Shown here: positions 31,489-42,905 of the stretch, in pieces
Position numbering within the stretch: position 1 is the first letter of the stretch
Layout: the number at the start of each line of letters is the position of its first letter
Origin: Closterium sp. Naga37s-1
Lineage: Eukaryota > Streptophyta > Zygnematophyceae > Desmidiales > Closteriaceae
Length of the DNA stretch: 64,000 nucleotides
Assembly (NCBI GenBank): GCA_947471745.1
Contig: CANJKZ010000820.1
Location: 3,323,501-3,387,500 of the forward strand
Direction: 5' to 3'
Notes under the pieces: model-generated
The model's database searches: none
What the model was told of the DNA's origin: nothing
The model's input: only the letters and a program-made list of their open reading frames with translations
Made by a program: the position numbers and the translations under genes

Positions 31489-32176
31489 CAGAAGTGACGT
31501 CGACCTGGAGCTGGTCGACCAGGGGCGTGGTCGACCTGGTGAGGCCGACTGGAGGTGGCCGTCGACTTGGGAGGTCGACGGGCACGTACGGAAACAGCTG
31601 GTCGACATGGTTGCCGTGTCGACCAGGTTACCTGGGTGACGAGGTTCTGCGGAGGAGTGCGACGGTCGCCTAGGCGAAGTTTGCGAGCCCGACCTCGGTG
31701 GTGGTATCCCGAGGTCGACGTGGCTGATCAGAGACAGTCACCAGCGCCAGGTTGACTTGGTGTGTGCGCTGTGCAGATGACGAGACTCTGCACGCCAATC
31801 ACCTGCGAGCACCTGCGAAGCGGGTGCACTGCTGTTCTGCGTGAGCAGCGCTGGCACGCCGTCAACCTGCGACGTTGGCACGCCGTCGACTTTGCACTGC
31901 TGGAGCGCGGTCGACCAAGTCGTGCTGGAACGCGGTCGACCGTGCTGCGCTGGCAGTCGACCGACCTGAATGCTAGCTCTGATGTAGTCTTGCCATACCA
32001 ACTTCATTGTACCATTGTTGTCACCTTTCTCTAGTGAAACTCTTGCCAACTTGCCCCGTGAACTAGCAAGCAATGTGTGCACTAGGAAAACGACTAAGGA
32101 CCAATGAACCCAGAGATCACACGAGCACCCGTGCCTAGCCCGTAGTCTAGCTCCCGTTGTAGTAGTTATCTCCGCA
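31486..32176 (+). repeat. CopW LTR, 3' part
   Basis: GACCAGAAGTGACG...TTATCTCCGCA aligns without large gaps to 17778-18468, including the satellite that follows both (CTAAG). Many of the differences are CG here against TG or CA at the left copy. Confidence 0.85.
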
Positions 32177-34988
32177 CTAAGAGTATGTGCGTTCCTTACC
32201 CATATAGGAGGTACTAAGAGTAAATGCGTTTTTTTCCCATATGGACGGTACTCGCAGCAACTGCGTTACTAACCATAGGAGTGGTACTAAGAGTGAGTGA
32301 GTTACCCAGACGGATGGTACTAAGAGTAAGTGCGTCACTTACCCATACGGATGGTACTAAAAATAAGTGCGATACTTACCCATGTGGATGGTACTAAGAA
32401 TAACTGCGCTATTTATCCATACGGATGGTAATATGAGTATTTGTATTTCTTACCCATAGGCATGGTACTAAGAGTCAGTGCGTTATTTTTCCATACGGGT
32501 TCTACTAAGAACAATTGCGTCACTTACCTATATGGATGGTACTAAGAGAAGGTGCGTTACTTAGGGATACGGATGGTACTTAGAGTAAGCGTGTTACTTA
32601 TCCATACGGACGGTACCAATAGTTGGTGCGTTACTTACCGATACTGACGGTACGTAGAGTAGGTGCGTGACATACCCATACGGACGGTACTAACAATAGG
32701 TGCGTTATTTACCTATACAGATAGTGCTAAGAATACGTGTGTTACTTACCTATACATAATGTACTAAGAAAAGGTGCGTGTCTTACCCATACGCAAGGTA
32801 CTATGAGTAAGTGCCATACTTGTTGAATGCACGTCAGTTTGAATGCATGTCATCCTAACGCCCCGCCAAGTGCTCGTGCCATTTGTGCTTGCATTATTTG
32901 CATAAGCATATGTCATCACGCATTGCTGTTGGATTTTACCATATCTGTGTTTTTCTCCAACTCTACATGCTTGATCATGCAGGAGAAATCCAGAGCTTCC
33001 AACGATACCAAGATCGCCTTATTCCGACCAAGATCGCCCAAGTTACAAGATTTCCAAGTTTTGGGAATTTTATCTCATTTTGAGATATTATCTACATTGT
33101 GCGATTATAGGGAGATGACAATTAAGGGATATTTGGTTGGGTGGTTAGGAAGACAACTTTGATTTTTGGATTGGGGTGGCTAGAAGTTTCTAGCATGGGT
33201 TGCAAATGTTGCAACACCTTGGCAAAATCCACACTAGATTGGATTTTGCATGTGACACATCAAGGACCTCATGATGAGGGTTGCATCCTTGCTGATAGGA
33301 AGGTTCCTACCATCCTTCACTAGCTCTTGGAGAACCACTTCCCTCTCATGGTTCTCTTGGAGTCCCCAACATTCATACTCCTTAATGCTTGTACTTCCTC
33401 TACCATCCTAGTCATGCAGCTGCTGAACGTTTTTACTATGGTCTTACTCTAGAGGCCAATTAACAACTGATTCAAATTGCTAATGGTAGCTAAGGCTATG
33501 GCGCATAATCCTACCGAGCGGATTTGCGTCAAGTTGAGAATTGAATTCGTCGTAAGTTCTGAAAGTGACGAATCATGAACAACAGTACTTACCCATACGG
33601 ATGCTACTAAGACTAAGTGTGTTACTTACCCATACGGACGGTACTAAATGTAAATGCGTTACTTACCCATACAGACGGTACAAAGAATAGGTTCGTTACT
33701 TACACATACGGATGTTACTAAGAGTACGTGCGTTACTTGCCCATACGGATGTTACTAAGGGTAAGTGTGTACTTACCCATACCGATGGTACTAAGAGTAA
33801 GTGCGTTATTTTCTCATACGGATTGTACTAAGAGTAGGTGCGTTACTTACCTACACGGACGGTACTAAAAGTAGGTGTGATATTTACCCGTACTGATGGT
33901 ACTAAGAATACGTGCATTACGGATGGTTCTAAGAGTAGGTGTGTTACTTACCCATTCGGATGGTACTAAGAGTATGTGCCTTACTTACCCATACGGATGA
34001 TACTAAGAGTAAGTGTGTAACTTACCCATACGGACGGTACTAAACGTAATTGTGTTATTTACCCATACGGATGGTACTAAGAGTAAGTGCATTACTTTGA
34101 TATACGGATGGAACTAAGAGTAAGAGCGTTACATACCCATATGGACAGTACCATGAGTAAGTGCGATATTTACCCATATGGACAGTACTAAGAGTAAGTG
34201 CGTTACTTACCCATATGCATGGTACGAAGAGTAGGTACGTTACTTACCCATACGGACGGTACTAAAAGTAGGCGTGTTATTTACCCATACTGATGGTAAG
34301 TAAAAGACGTGCGTTACTTACCTATCCAGTCGGTACTAAGTAGGTGCGAACTTACCCATATGGACGGTACCATGAGTAAGTGCGATACTTACCCATATGG
34401 ACGATATTAAGCGTGAGTGCGATACTTACCCATATGGATGGTACCAAGAGTAAGTGCGCTATTTACCCATACGAATGCTACTAAGAGTAAGTGTCTTACT
34501 AACCATATGGATGGTACTAAGAGAAAGTGCGTCACTTACCCATATGGATGGTACTAAAAGTAAGTGCGGACTTACCCATATGAACGGTACTAAGAGTAGA
34601 AGCGTTATCTTCCTATAGGATTGTACTAAGTGTAATTACGTTATCTATATATACGGAAGGTACAAAGAGGAAGTGTGTTAATTGCCCATATGGATGTTAT
34701 TAAGTGTATGTGCGATACTTACCTATACGGATGGTACTGACAGTAAGTGCGTTATTTACCCATACGGATAGTGCTAAGAGTAATTGCATTACTTTCCTAT
34801 ACGATGGTACTAAAAGTAAGAGCGTTACTTAACCATATGGACGATACCAAAGCAAGTGCGACACTTACCTATATGGATTGTACTATGAGTAAGTGCATTA
34901 CTTATCTATACGGATGGTACTAAGAGTAAGTTTGTTACTTACCCATATGGATGGACTAAGAGTAAATGCGTTATTTACCCATACGGAT
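32177..34988. repeat. 37-bp satellite array
   Basis: Head-to-tail units near ACTTACCCATACGGATGGTA plus CTAAGAGTAAGTGCGTT. Units vary at many positions, with no unique spacers. The array is split by a putative solo LTR at 32821-33584. Excluding that, about 2.05 kb of array gives roughly 55 units. No gene is seen in it. It carries the right flank of both CopW LTR copies. Confidence 0.9.
32821..33584. mobile_element. Putative solo LTR S2, 764 bp, in the satellite
   Basis: Starts TGTTGAATGC and ends ATGAACAACA, so the termini are inverted (TGTTG/CAACA). The flanking bases are ATACT and GTACT: a 5-bp duplication with one mismatch. Base composition is more AT-rich than the surroundings. It has no coding similarity that I recognise and no second copy in the window. 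It could instead be another small element with TG...CA ends. Confidence 0.65.
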
Positions 34989-35198
34989 GGTGTCGGAAAT
35001 TCCCTCAACCTATACCTCCCCTTTAGTGTCCCCTTCCAGTGTCCACTCACTTCTTGCTACGCTCTTCCTTCTCCTCCTGATATTCCCCTGCTCCTCCTTC
35101 CCTTGAATCTGGTGCCCCCAAACCTCATTCCACACCTCCACCTCTTTCTTGCTACTCTGTTGGTCTCTTCTTGAACACTCCTTGCTTACTCCCCTTCT
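34989..35198 (-). other. Non-coding end of GypH
   Basis: Pyrimidine-rich on the plus strand (purine-rich in element sense), beginning TGTCGGAAATTCCC directly after the satellite. It may be an LTR remnant or 3' untranslated region; I find no second copy to decide. Confidence 0.4.
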
Positions 35199-36650
35199 CT
35201 AGTAAGCCTCTGCCCCCTCCCGTGCCCCTATGTCGCCCTCGCTCGGGTCACGGGACCAGCAGACTCCTGCTCTCCTCTCCCTGTTCACGCCACATTGGTG
35301 ATGTGATCCAGGACCCGAACTCCCGCCTCCCTCTCCGGCACCAGTACACCGGATTTCCATACTTCTTGCACCTTCCATCGCTGCTGAGAGAGCCTCACGT
35401 CCAGCTCGTCCCTCCTGGAACGCCGAATGTATACTTCCTGCCCTTGCTCCAGTGCCACTAGCTCTCCCCGTGCTCGTTGTTTCTGCCTCTGTTTGTATCG
35501 ATGAATATCCCGTAACTGCGCCACTCTGTTGATTTTCCAAGGCAGCGGGCAACAAGTGTCGCATATAATTCCCTCGCGCCGTCGCCAGCGCCGCCCACTT
35601 CTCAGGTGTTACTGCCGTCACTATATCCGTCAGCACCCTTGGTGCTCCCACGGGCAACGTGGCCTCCCGGCCGAGCAGGAGGTGACAGGGAGACAAGTCC
35701 TTCAGGGCGGCTTGCTTGCTGAACCGATATCCAGCCATGACCCAATGCAGGTGCTTGTCTCAGTCCCGCTTCTTAGTCTCCCCATACGCACGTAATCCTT
35801 TCTTCAGCGTCTGTATGAGCCTCTCGGTCAGCCCATCGCTCTGTGGGTGGTAGCGCGAGGTGGTGCGATGGGTGATGAGGCAGGATGCCATCAGCTAATC
35901 AAATTCCCCTTGAAATTCAGTTCCCTGGTCAGTGAGCACCTCCCCACAAGCCCCAAATCGGGTAAGTACCTGCTCTTCGAACGCGTCCGCCACCGCTCCT
36001 GCCATCTTGCTGGTGAGCGCTCACACCTCCACCCACTTGCTTACATGTTCTATCATGACCACTACATAGCGGCACCCTCGCTTGGTCAAAGGCAACTCCC
36101 CCGCCAGGTCCAACGACCATCGATATCCCAGCCCCACAATAGGCAGGGGCTGCAGCTCCACTTGACTCCTTTCAAAGGCGGCCTTGTTCCTGATACATGC
36201 GTGACAACGGCCCACCCAGTCTTTGACTTCCTTCCTCATGCCAGCCCACCACCATCCTGTCTGCAGCAGCTGCTGGGTTCGCAGGGGTCCGTAGTGACCC
36301 AGCCGGTTGTGCACCTCCTGAATGATACCCTCCCGCTCCTTCGGCTCTGGCACCCGCTTCCACCCGTCCTTGGTCCGAATCTGTACTTGGTTCTGGTACC
36401 AGCGGTAGTGCTGCCCCCTGCTGCGGGCCCTGGCTGACACCACCACTCCTTCTGTCGTCTCTCCTTTAAGCCATACCAGCGTCTCGGCGTCTCCCCACAC
36501 GTCGGGCGCTCCAGCTTGTTGCTCCCTTCGCAGAAGCGTTACTGGCTCCCTTCGTAGAGGCGTCACTGGGTCTGGAGCCATGGCCATCAGGGCCATCTTT
36601 GGGGACACAGCCGGTGGATTCCTGGCCAATCCATCCACGTGCTGCATTGT
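35199..36650 (-). pseudogene. GypH integrase
   Basis: Minus strand. An H2C2-type zinc region (H-N-R-L-G-H-Y-G-P then C-H-A-C-I-R-N-K) and start of the core (W-S-L-D-L-A-G-E-L-P) lie in 36021-36647. The C-terminal part, with S-P-C-H-L-L-L-G-R-E and a basic R-R-S-R-R-D-E stretch, lies in 35199-35738. It is broken. Confidence 0.75.
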
Positions 36651-36659
36651 CTTGCCTGG

Positions 36660-37966
36660 GTGGTGCCGCGCCGAATGGTGAATTCATACTCCTGCAGCTT
36701 CATTGCCCAGCGCGCGTTCCTGCTTGTCAGCGAGTGATTCTGCATGAGGCACAACAACGGCTGGTGATCTGTCACCAGCGTGAAGGGTCGGCCTTGCAGG
36801 TAGACACGAAAGTGACCCACAGCCATACCGCCGCCAGCCCCTCTCCTTCGTACGATGAATAGTTCGCCTCTGCTGGGTTGCACGAGCGGCTTGCAATGGC
36901 CACTACCTTCTCTTCTCCTCCCTCCTGCTGGCTCAGGATAGCCCCCATTCCTGCGCTAGTCCAATCCGTGTATAGGACGAATGGCACATCCACTCGTTGA
37001 AGTTGCAGCATGGCCCCATGCTTTACTGCTTCCGGCAAATCTTTCAGGGCCACCTTCTGTGCATCACCCCACATCCAGTTCTGCTCCTCCCGCAGCAGCT
37101 TGTTCAGAGGCGCGGCCCTCTTGCTGAAGTTCTCCGCAAAATTCTGGTAATAGTTTAGAAATCCCAGCAATGCTCGCAGGGCACTCTTGTCCTTGGGAGG
37201 TGCTACCCTGTCCAGCACTTCCAGTTTGGCTTGCTGAATTTCCAGCCGCCCCCCTGCCACCTGGAAGCCCAAGTACGTAACTGACGTGTGCCCAAACCGG
37301 CACTTCTTGGGGTGACATGTTAGCCCTGCCCCATTTTTCCGTTCCAGAGTCTCTGCCAGCCGCGTTGCTTGCTCCTCCGGTGTCGAGCTGAATACGATGA
37401 CGTTGTCCCTTAAGGCCTCGTAGCACTCCAACCATCACCTTTTGAAATAGGAGCGATGTGTTCTTTAGGCCAAAGGGCATACAGTTCCACTCGTAAGCCC
37501 CGTCCGGCCCATGGAAGGCCGTCTTAGCCTTGTCCCCTTCGACAATAGGGATTTGATTGAAGCCTTGCCGCATGTCCAGTGTTGAGAAAACCCTGGCCTC
37601 CGACAGTTGATCGAAGTTTTCGTCCACCATTGGTGTCGAGTACCTGTCGGGCACCGTGACTTTGTTCAGGTGACGATAGTCCCCACACATTCTCCGAGAG
37701 AGGACCGTCCCTGTCAGGTCCATCCGGGCCGCCACCACTGTAGCTGCCACATAACTTGACTCCGATCGGCGTATGAGTCCTGCCTCCAATAGCTCCGGGC
37801 ATTTCTCCTGGCACACCTTTAAGTCTTGCGGGCTCATCCTGCGCCTTCTCTGGTACACTGGTATTGTAGTGGTCAGGTTCAAGGTCATGGTTGCGCAGTT
37901 GCAGCATCCCAACTCCTTCAGGGTGTAGGCGAATGTCCCTCGTTGACTCGCCAGTAATGTCTCCAC
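36660..37966 (-). pseudogene. GypH reverse transcriptase and RNase H
   Basis: RT on the minus strand with C-G-D-Y-R-H-L-N-K, F-S-T-L-D-M-R-Q-G-F-N-Q and N-C-M-P-F-G-L-K-N (37430-37966). The second half of RT and RNase H (F-V-L-Y-T-D-W-T-S-A-G, V-V-A-I-A-S-R) lie in 36772-37431. Sequence differs clearly from GypG RT, so it is another gypsy lineage. It is broken. Confidence 0.8.
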
Positions 37967-38026
37967 AGCCCTCCTCTGCTCCCCTTGCAGAGCTCCCCCT
38001 ATGTCTCACGCCGGTGTTGTTTCCCC

Positions 38027-38645
38027 TTACCCTGGTTCCTCACGTACCTGACTCGGACCTCCTCTTACTCCTTCCCTCAGCTCCATCCCGCCGGTCCCTA
38101 CGGCAGCCTCCTCTTCCCTCGGTGTCACGTTCAATGCCATGTACACTGGGCCAATGGGCGGCCAATCTGGAGGGTCGAAGAAATCCCCCTCCATGTCACA
38201 ATCTGAATCGCGAAATTCCTCCGGTGGATTTCCTTCGTGCTCATCACCTTCCTCCATTTCCATTTCTTCTTCCTCCTCTTCCTCTTCTTCACTTTCCGCC
38301 GCATCCGCGTACCGGCCTGGTACTCCTTCCCTATCATCCCTACAGTGACCGTGTCGGTGTTCTTCCGGAATTCCTCGCCACCACTGATTCTCTTCCTTGG
38401 CCCCCAATCCTTCCAGCATCGTCCTTGCTTCCATCTCCTTGTCCGCCGCCAACCGCGTCTGTGGCCTGACCGGTGTCGTAAGCCCGATCCTGCGCTCCAA
38501 CCACTTCCGATTCAGATGGTCGGTCATGGTGGTGATGAGCCAATGCAGCGCATTGAGGTCCATGGCCCTGCCCAGTGCCCCCTTCCTCTCCTTCTCCGTC
38601 ATCTGCGGGCAGGCTGTCGCTCCTGCGAGGAAGCCCATGGCCAAT
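38027..38645 (-). pseudogene. GypH gag-like region
   Basis: Minus-strand frame with W-L-I-T-T-M-T-D-H-L-N-R-K-W, then a run of about nine glutamates and a Pro/Asp-rich tail. It precedes the RT in order, hence gag by position. I see no zinc knuckle and cannot confirm the capsid fold. Confidence 0.5.
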
Positions 38646-38776
38646 TCGGCTAAGAGAGAATTACGCGACATACAGAAACCGCGCTCGTTGATTCGGAAGT
38701 CGATTCGCTTCGCAGTAAGTCGACCAGCGCACATATTTCATTTATTTTCGACGCAAATCTTCTTGAAAATCGCCAA

Positions 38777-39187
38777 ATGGAGGAAAATGGTGATAATTTC
38801 GTACGGAAAATTACGCAGTTACACACCGACATAGCCCAGACGCGGGCAACTCTCCAACGAATTGAGGCGTTACTCGTGAACCAGTCAGCAACTGCCACAG
38901 CAGCAGCGAACGCAGCGGCGAATGCAGCAGCCACAGCAGCAGCAGCAACAACAGCAGCGACATCGACAATTGTACCTACGACAACGGCAGCAGCTACAGG
39001 CAACCTCGAAGCAGCGTTGCCGAGGAAACCAGAGGCGTTCGATCCTATAGTTGAAGGGAGCGGCGTTCGTCGATTCGTAGCTGAACTCGAAAATTACTTT
39101 GAAGTTGTTGGATGCACGACCCCCACCCAAGACGCGATGTGCATACGGCTCGCAGCAACACTGTTACGAGGCCCAGCTCTAGAGTGA
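38777..39187 (+). pseudogene. GypG-2 gag
   Basis: 136-codon frame starting M-E-E-N-G-D-N-F-V. It has a heptad-like stretch (T-R-A-T-L-Q-R-I-E-A-L-L), an Ala/Thr-rich run from GCAGCAGC repeats, then F-D-P-I-V-E-G-S-G-V-R-R-F-V-A-E-L-E-N-Y-F typical of gypsy gag. Matches GypG-1 10857-11366. Confidence 0.7.
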
Positions 39188-39492
39188 ATCAGCAACAAAA
39201 TTGTCCAAGGCGAAGGGACGTGGGCGCAGTTTCAGGCAGCACTGATCGAACAGTTCGACGCGTTGAACAGTAGCTACTACGGAACACGACGCAACCAGCC
39301 AAATAGTGGCAGGGAGCAATCGGCACCACCCACGACTGCCGACCCGATGGAGAACGACAAGGGTTTAGGGTTTTTGCTAGCCGCTGGTCCGGGTAAAATG
39401 GGGACCCCATTCTGGAGCGTGGATGAGCGTTCCGACAAGTTAATATTCTCTCCCAGCAGCACGGTGTTAAGGCTCCCTACTGTTCCCCACAG

Positions 39493-40077
39493 GTGAAGCC
39501 TACACGGCTGCAAAGGCTTAGGGGAAGGTTCCAGGCCCAAACGAAGCTGAATCGGCCTTGGATAAATCCTTCTAACCCTACCCAGCTGAAAACTGATATT
39601 GAGTCAGCAGCTTCGAGCGCAGGACCTAGGGATGACATATTCCACGTACCTTCTGATCCTGTAAGCAAAACCATCTACAGCTACTCGGAGCGGCAACAAC
39701 CACTAATACTCGAGGTGCTCTGCAAAGGGCTTTGCCTCAAGGCACTTGTGGACAGTGGTGCGTCCCACTCGGTGTGCGATTGCGGGACGTTGGAGAAAAT
39801 TGGAGAGTCCTTGGAGGAGACCCGGTTTACAGCAACGATGGTGGACGGTACAAAGCTTCCCATCTACGGCGAGTCAACACTGCAGTTGCAGATAGGGGCG
39901 TTAAGGTGGAAGCCGACATTGCCGATCATGAACATCAAAGGATTGGATTTCATCTTGGGGCGTGATTGTCTGAAGCGGTTCAACCCCGCGATCGACTGGG
40001 TCAACCAGAAGGCGTGTATCTACAACAACCGGAAACGTGTGGAGCTGCGAAGCTGGACGGACACAGGATGTACCTGA
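39493..40077 (+). pseudogene. GypG-2 aspartic protease region
   Basis: 194-codon frame with L-V-D-S-G-A-S-H-S-V (active-site loop) and I-L-G-R-D-C-L-K-R-F-N near the end, the usual gypsy protease landmarks. It lies between gag and RT. Confidence 0.8.
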
Positions 40078-40198
40078 AACGACACTTGCGCGGTTCGAAC
40101 GGACAATGAACGAGAGTAACACGGGTTACTTAGCACTGGTGATGGCAGCAGCAGAGGAGGAGAAGCCGAACTTGGAGCTACCTGCAGCAGTATAGGAG

Positions 40199-41567
40199 GT
40201 GTTGGAGCAGTACAAAGACATCATGCCAGACGACCTGCCTGCAGGAGTACCTCCAGCGCGAGCCCCCAAGCACGGGATCGTGGAGGAACCAGGTGCGAAA
40301 CCCGTCTCACGTGCACCATACTGCCTTAGTCTGACCGAACTGACAGACATGAAGAAGCAGATAGTGTATCTACAGGACAAACAACTGATTTGCCCATCCA
40401 CCTCTCCTTACGGTGCATCAGTTCTCTTCACTCCAAAGCCGGACGGTAGTTTACGGATGTGCATTGACTACCGGGCACTGAACAAACAGACAGTCAAGAA
40501 CAAATACCACATACCGTGCACAGACGATCTTATAGACCAACTGCGTGGTGCAAAGGTATTTTCGAAGCTGGACCTACGATCGGGTTACTGGCAGAACAAG
40601 ATGGCAGATAATTCGATTCACAAGACGGCGTTCCGTACCAGATACGGCTGCTACGAATATTTAGTGATGCCGTTTGGACTCTGCAACATACCAGCGATTC
40701 CAGGCGGAGATGAATCACATCCTACGGCCCCTGCTGGACGAGTGCATGGTCGTGTACCTGTAAGACATTCTCATCTACTCCAAGATCATGAAGGAGCACG
40801 TAGAGTATCTGCGGAAAGTCTTCGAGATCCTACGAAAAAATAAGTTCTACGTGAAGCTGTCGAAGAGCGACTTCGCCCCGAAGAAGGTTCAGTTTCTCGG
40901 GAACATGGTGAGTGCCGAGGGCGTACACGTGGACCCGTGGAAGATCGAAGCCGTAAAAACGTGGAACGTTCCGGAGAAAGTGAAGGAGTAGCAGCAGTTC
41001 CTAGGCTTCGCCAACTACTAAAACAGGTTTGTGCGACAGTACGCTAAGATAGCAGCGCCACTGACGAACTTACTGAAAAAGGATACACCCTATAAATGGG
41101 ATACTCCTCAACAGCAAGCCATGGAGTAGCTACAGACAGCACTGACTACAGCCCCAGTACTCATCCTACCGGATCCAGACAGAGACTACGTGGTGGGAGC
41201 AGACGATAGTGACCAGGCAGTCGGAGCAGTACTGATGCAGGATCACGGACGCGGTTTGCAGCCCATCGCCTACCTCAGTAAGAAGATACACGGAGCTGAA
41301 CTGAACTACCCAATCCATGACAAAGAAGCCTTAACGATAGTCACAGCCTTCAAGGCGGGGAGGTGTTACCAAGAGGGAGCCAAGACTACAGTCTACACTG
41401 ACCATTGCAGTCTCAAATACCTTAAGTTGCAGCCTACGCACTCAGGACGACAGGTGCGGTGGATGGACTTCCACAAAACACACTTCCATTACGACATCGT
41501 CTACAAGCCAGGGCTACACAACAAGGCCGACGCACTGAGCCGCCCAGGGCATGTAGCAGGCATCTAG
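40199..41567 (+). pseudogene. GypG-2 reverse transcriptase and RNase H
   Basis: RT landmarks [25 protein letters not shown] and V-M-P-F-G-L-C-N lie in 40199-40843; the thumb part is in 40788-40991. RNase H with D-K-E-A-L-T-I-V and Y-T-D-H-C-S-L-K-Y-L lies in 41190-41567. It is broken. Confidence 0.85.
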
Positions 41568-41569
41568 CT

Positions 41570-42440
41570 CGATCGGATGAACCCTTTGCTCAAGGGTTTA
41601 TTCCAACATGGGTACTCCATTGACGCACAGATCGCTACGGCACAGAAACAGAAGCTGTTACAGTGGGAGAAAGACTTAGCTGTAAGGAAGGGTTCATGAA
41701 AGATTTGGGTACCGAACTATGCCCCACTTCGACAACTCTTACTGGAGGAGTTCCACGACGTGGCATACACGAGACATTTTGGGAGCAACAGGACGTTAGA
41801 GGGAATAGCAAAGTATTAATACTGGCCCCGGATGGCAGCAGGCGTGCAGCAGTTCGTCACCTCATGCGACACGTGCCAGCGGATGAAGAGTAGCAAGCAG
41901 AAAAAAAAAGGGTTACTTCAGCCTCTACCCGTACCAGAGCAGCCATGGCAAGTCGTTAGCCTGGACTTCATCACTGGGCTTCTTTCGACCTCACGAGGGC
42001 ATGACGCTATACTCGTGGTGATCAATAAGTTCTCTAAAATGGGACACTTCATTCCGACCAACGCAGCGGCTACAGCTGAAGCAACAGCTCGCCTCTTCTT
42101 CGACCGCATCATCACCATCCACGGCATCCCCGCAACACTCATCTCGGACAGAGACCCAAAGTTCACTAGTAAGTTCTGGAGGGAACTCATCGGTTTGTTA
42201 GGGACAAAGCTTGCGTTGTCTTCAGCGTACCACCCCCAGACTGACGGACAGACTGAATCTGGTGGTTGAACAGTTACTACGCACAACTTGCAAAGACGGC
42301 ATCAGCCATTGAGATCTACAGCTACCGACACTTGAGTTCGCTTACAACAACGCGTCACATGCGGCCATAGGGAAATCTCAATTCTTCATGTGCTACGGAC
42401 GGGAACCACTTACACCACAATAGCCAACCACACCGGCCCA
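41570..42440 (+). pseudogene. GypG-2 integrase
   Basis: Zinc region near 41740-41890 (C-D-T-C-Q-R-M-K-S-S-K), core with V-S-L-D-F-I-T-G-L, I-S-D-R-D-P-K-F-T-S-K-F-W and H-P-Q-T-D-G-Q-T-E, then F-A-Y-N-N and G-R-E-P-L-T-P to about 42420. These are standard Ty3/gypsy integrase motifs. No chromodomain is seen before the element ends. It is broken. Confidence 0.85.
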
Positions 42441-42815
42441 CGGCCCCTTACTTTTGAGAGATGCTTGTCTTGCTTGTCTTGTACTCTTGCATCATTTATA
42501 TTTGCTATATCCTTGCATGTAGACTGGCCTTGTGACCTCTTGATTGATCTCGGACAGTCTGGTGATCTAAAGATCCACCCTGAGATTTGTTTTGTTCTTG
42601 TGAACTGATCTTGTTCCCGTTGCTTGTTCTTGCTGACTTGTCCTGCGACCCTTGCTCGTATACTGTGTGTTGCTTTCCGCATGACTACCGTCACCTAGAC
42701 TATGGGGGTGTCTCGAACTATAATTGTATAGTTTGCATTTGTTAGTCTAGGTGGTGTACACTCATGTGCTAGGGTTAGCTTAGGGTTGACCTATATCTTT
42801 GTTGTTTGTTTCGTT
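42441..42815 (+). mobile_element. CopX 3' end: untranslated region, polypurine tract and partial LTR
   Basis: 42450-42699 matches the 3' untranslated region of element B (reverse complement of 45125-45400), with repeated CTTGTGACC and ATCCACC blocks. The CTATGGGGGTG tract (42700-42710) is followed by CopX-LTR-like sequence from 42711 (ATAATTGTATAGTTTG, GTCTAGGTGGTGTACA, CTAGGGTTAG). It passes into protease coding sequence of element C near 42815. It is a fragment. Confidence 0.65.
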
Positions 42816-42905
42816 CTACTTCTCTCACAAGTCTCTACCTCCCCTCGTTCGCTACGAACTTGGTGAGTAACGCTATCCTCCAGGACCAGTTGATCACCAC
42901 CACTA

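Larger units (their letters stand above)
34989..38645 (-). mobile_element. Ty3/gypsy element GypH, partial
   Basis: Minus-strand gypsy fossil of a family distinct from GypG. It has a gag-like region with an acidic run (38027-38645), reverse transcriptase and RNase H (36660-37966), integrase (35199-36650) and a non-coding end (34989-35198) starting TGTCGG at the satellite border. The 5' end meets GypG-2 head to head at about 38645. No LTR pair is visible, so the age cannot be read. It is broken, with several breaks. Confidence 0.8.
38646..42440 (+). mobile_element. Ty3/gypsy element GypG-2, partial
   Basis: Plus-strand member of the GypG family: gag (38777-39500), protease (about 39493-40077), reverse transcriptase and RNase H (40199-41567) and integrase (41570-42440). 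No LTRs are present; the left end meets GypH and the right end meets a CopX 3' end. It is broken, with roughly ten breaks. It is the reference copy that shows GypG-1's integrase without the solo LTR. Confidence 0.85.

Noticed and set aside
17778-32245. The 0.75-kb direct repeats around CopZ as a target-site duplication
   Set aside because: Copia integrases make about 5-bp duplications. These repeats are an LTR segment plus satellite and differ by a few percent.
32177-34988. CRISPR-like repeat array
   Set aside because: Units are adjacent and divergent with no unique spacers, and the context is eukaryotic retroelement DNA. It is a satellite.
35199-38645. Host gene with an acidic domain in GypH
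   Set aside because: The Glu-rich frame lies upstream of a gypsy RT in the same orientation and is best read as gag.
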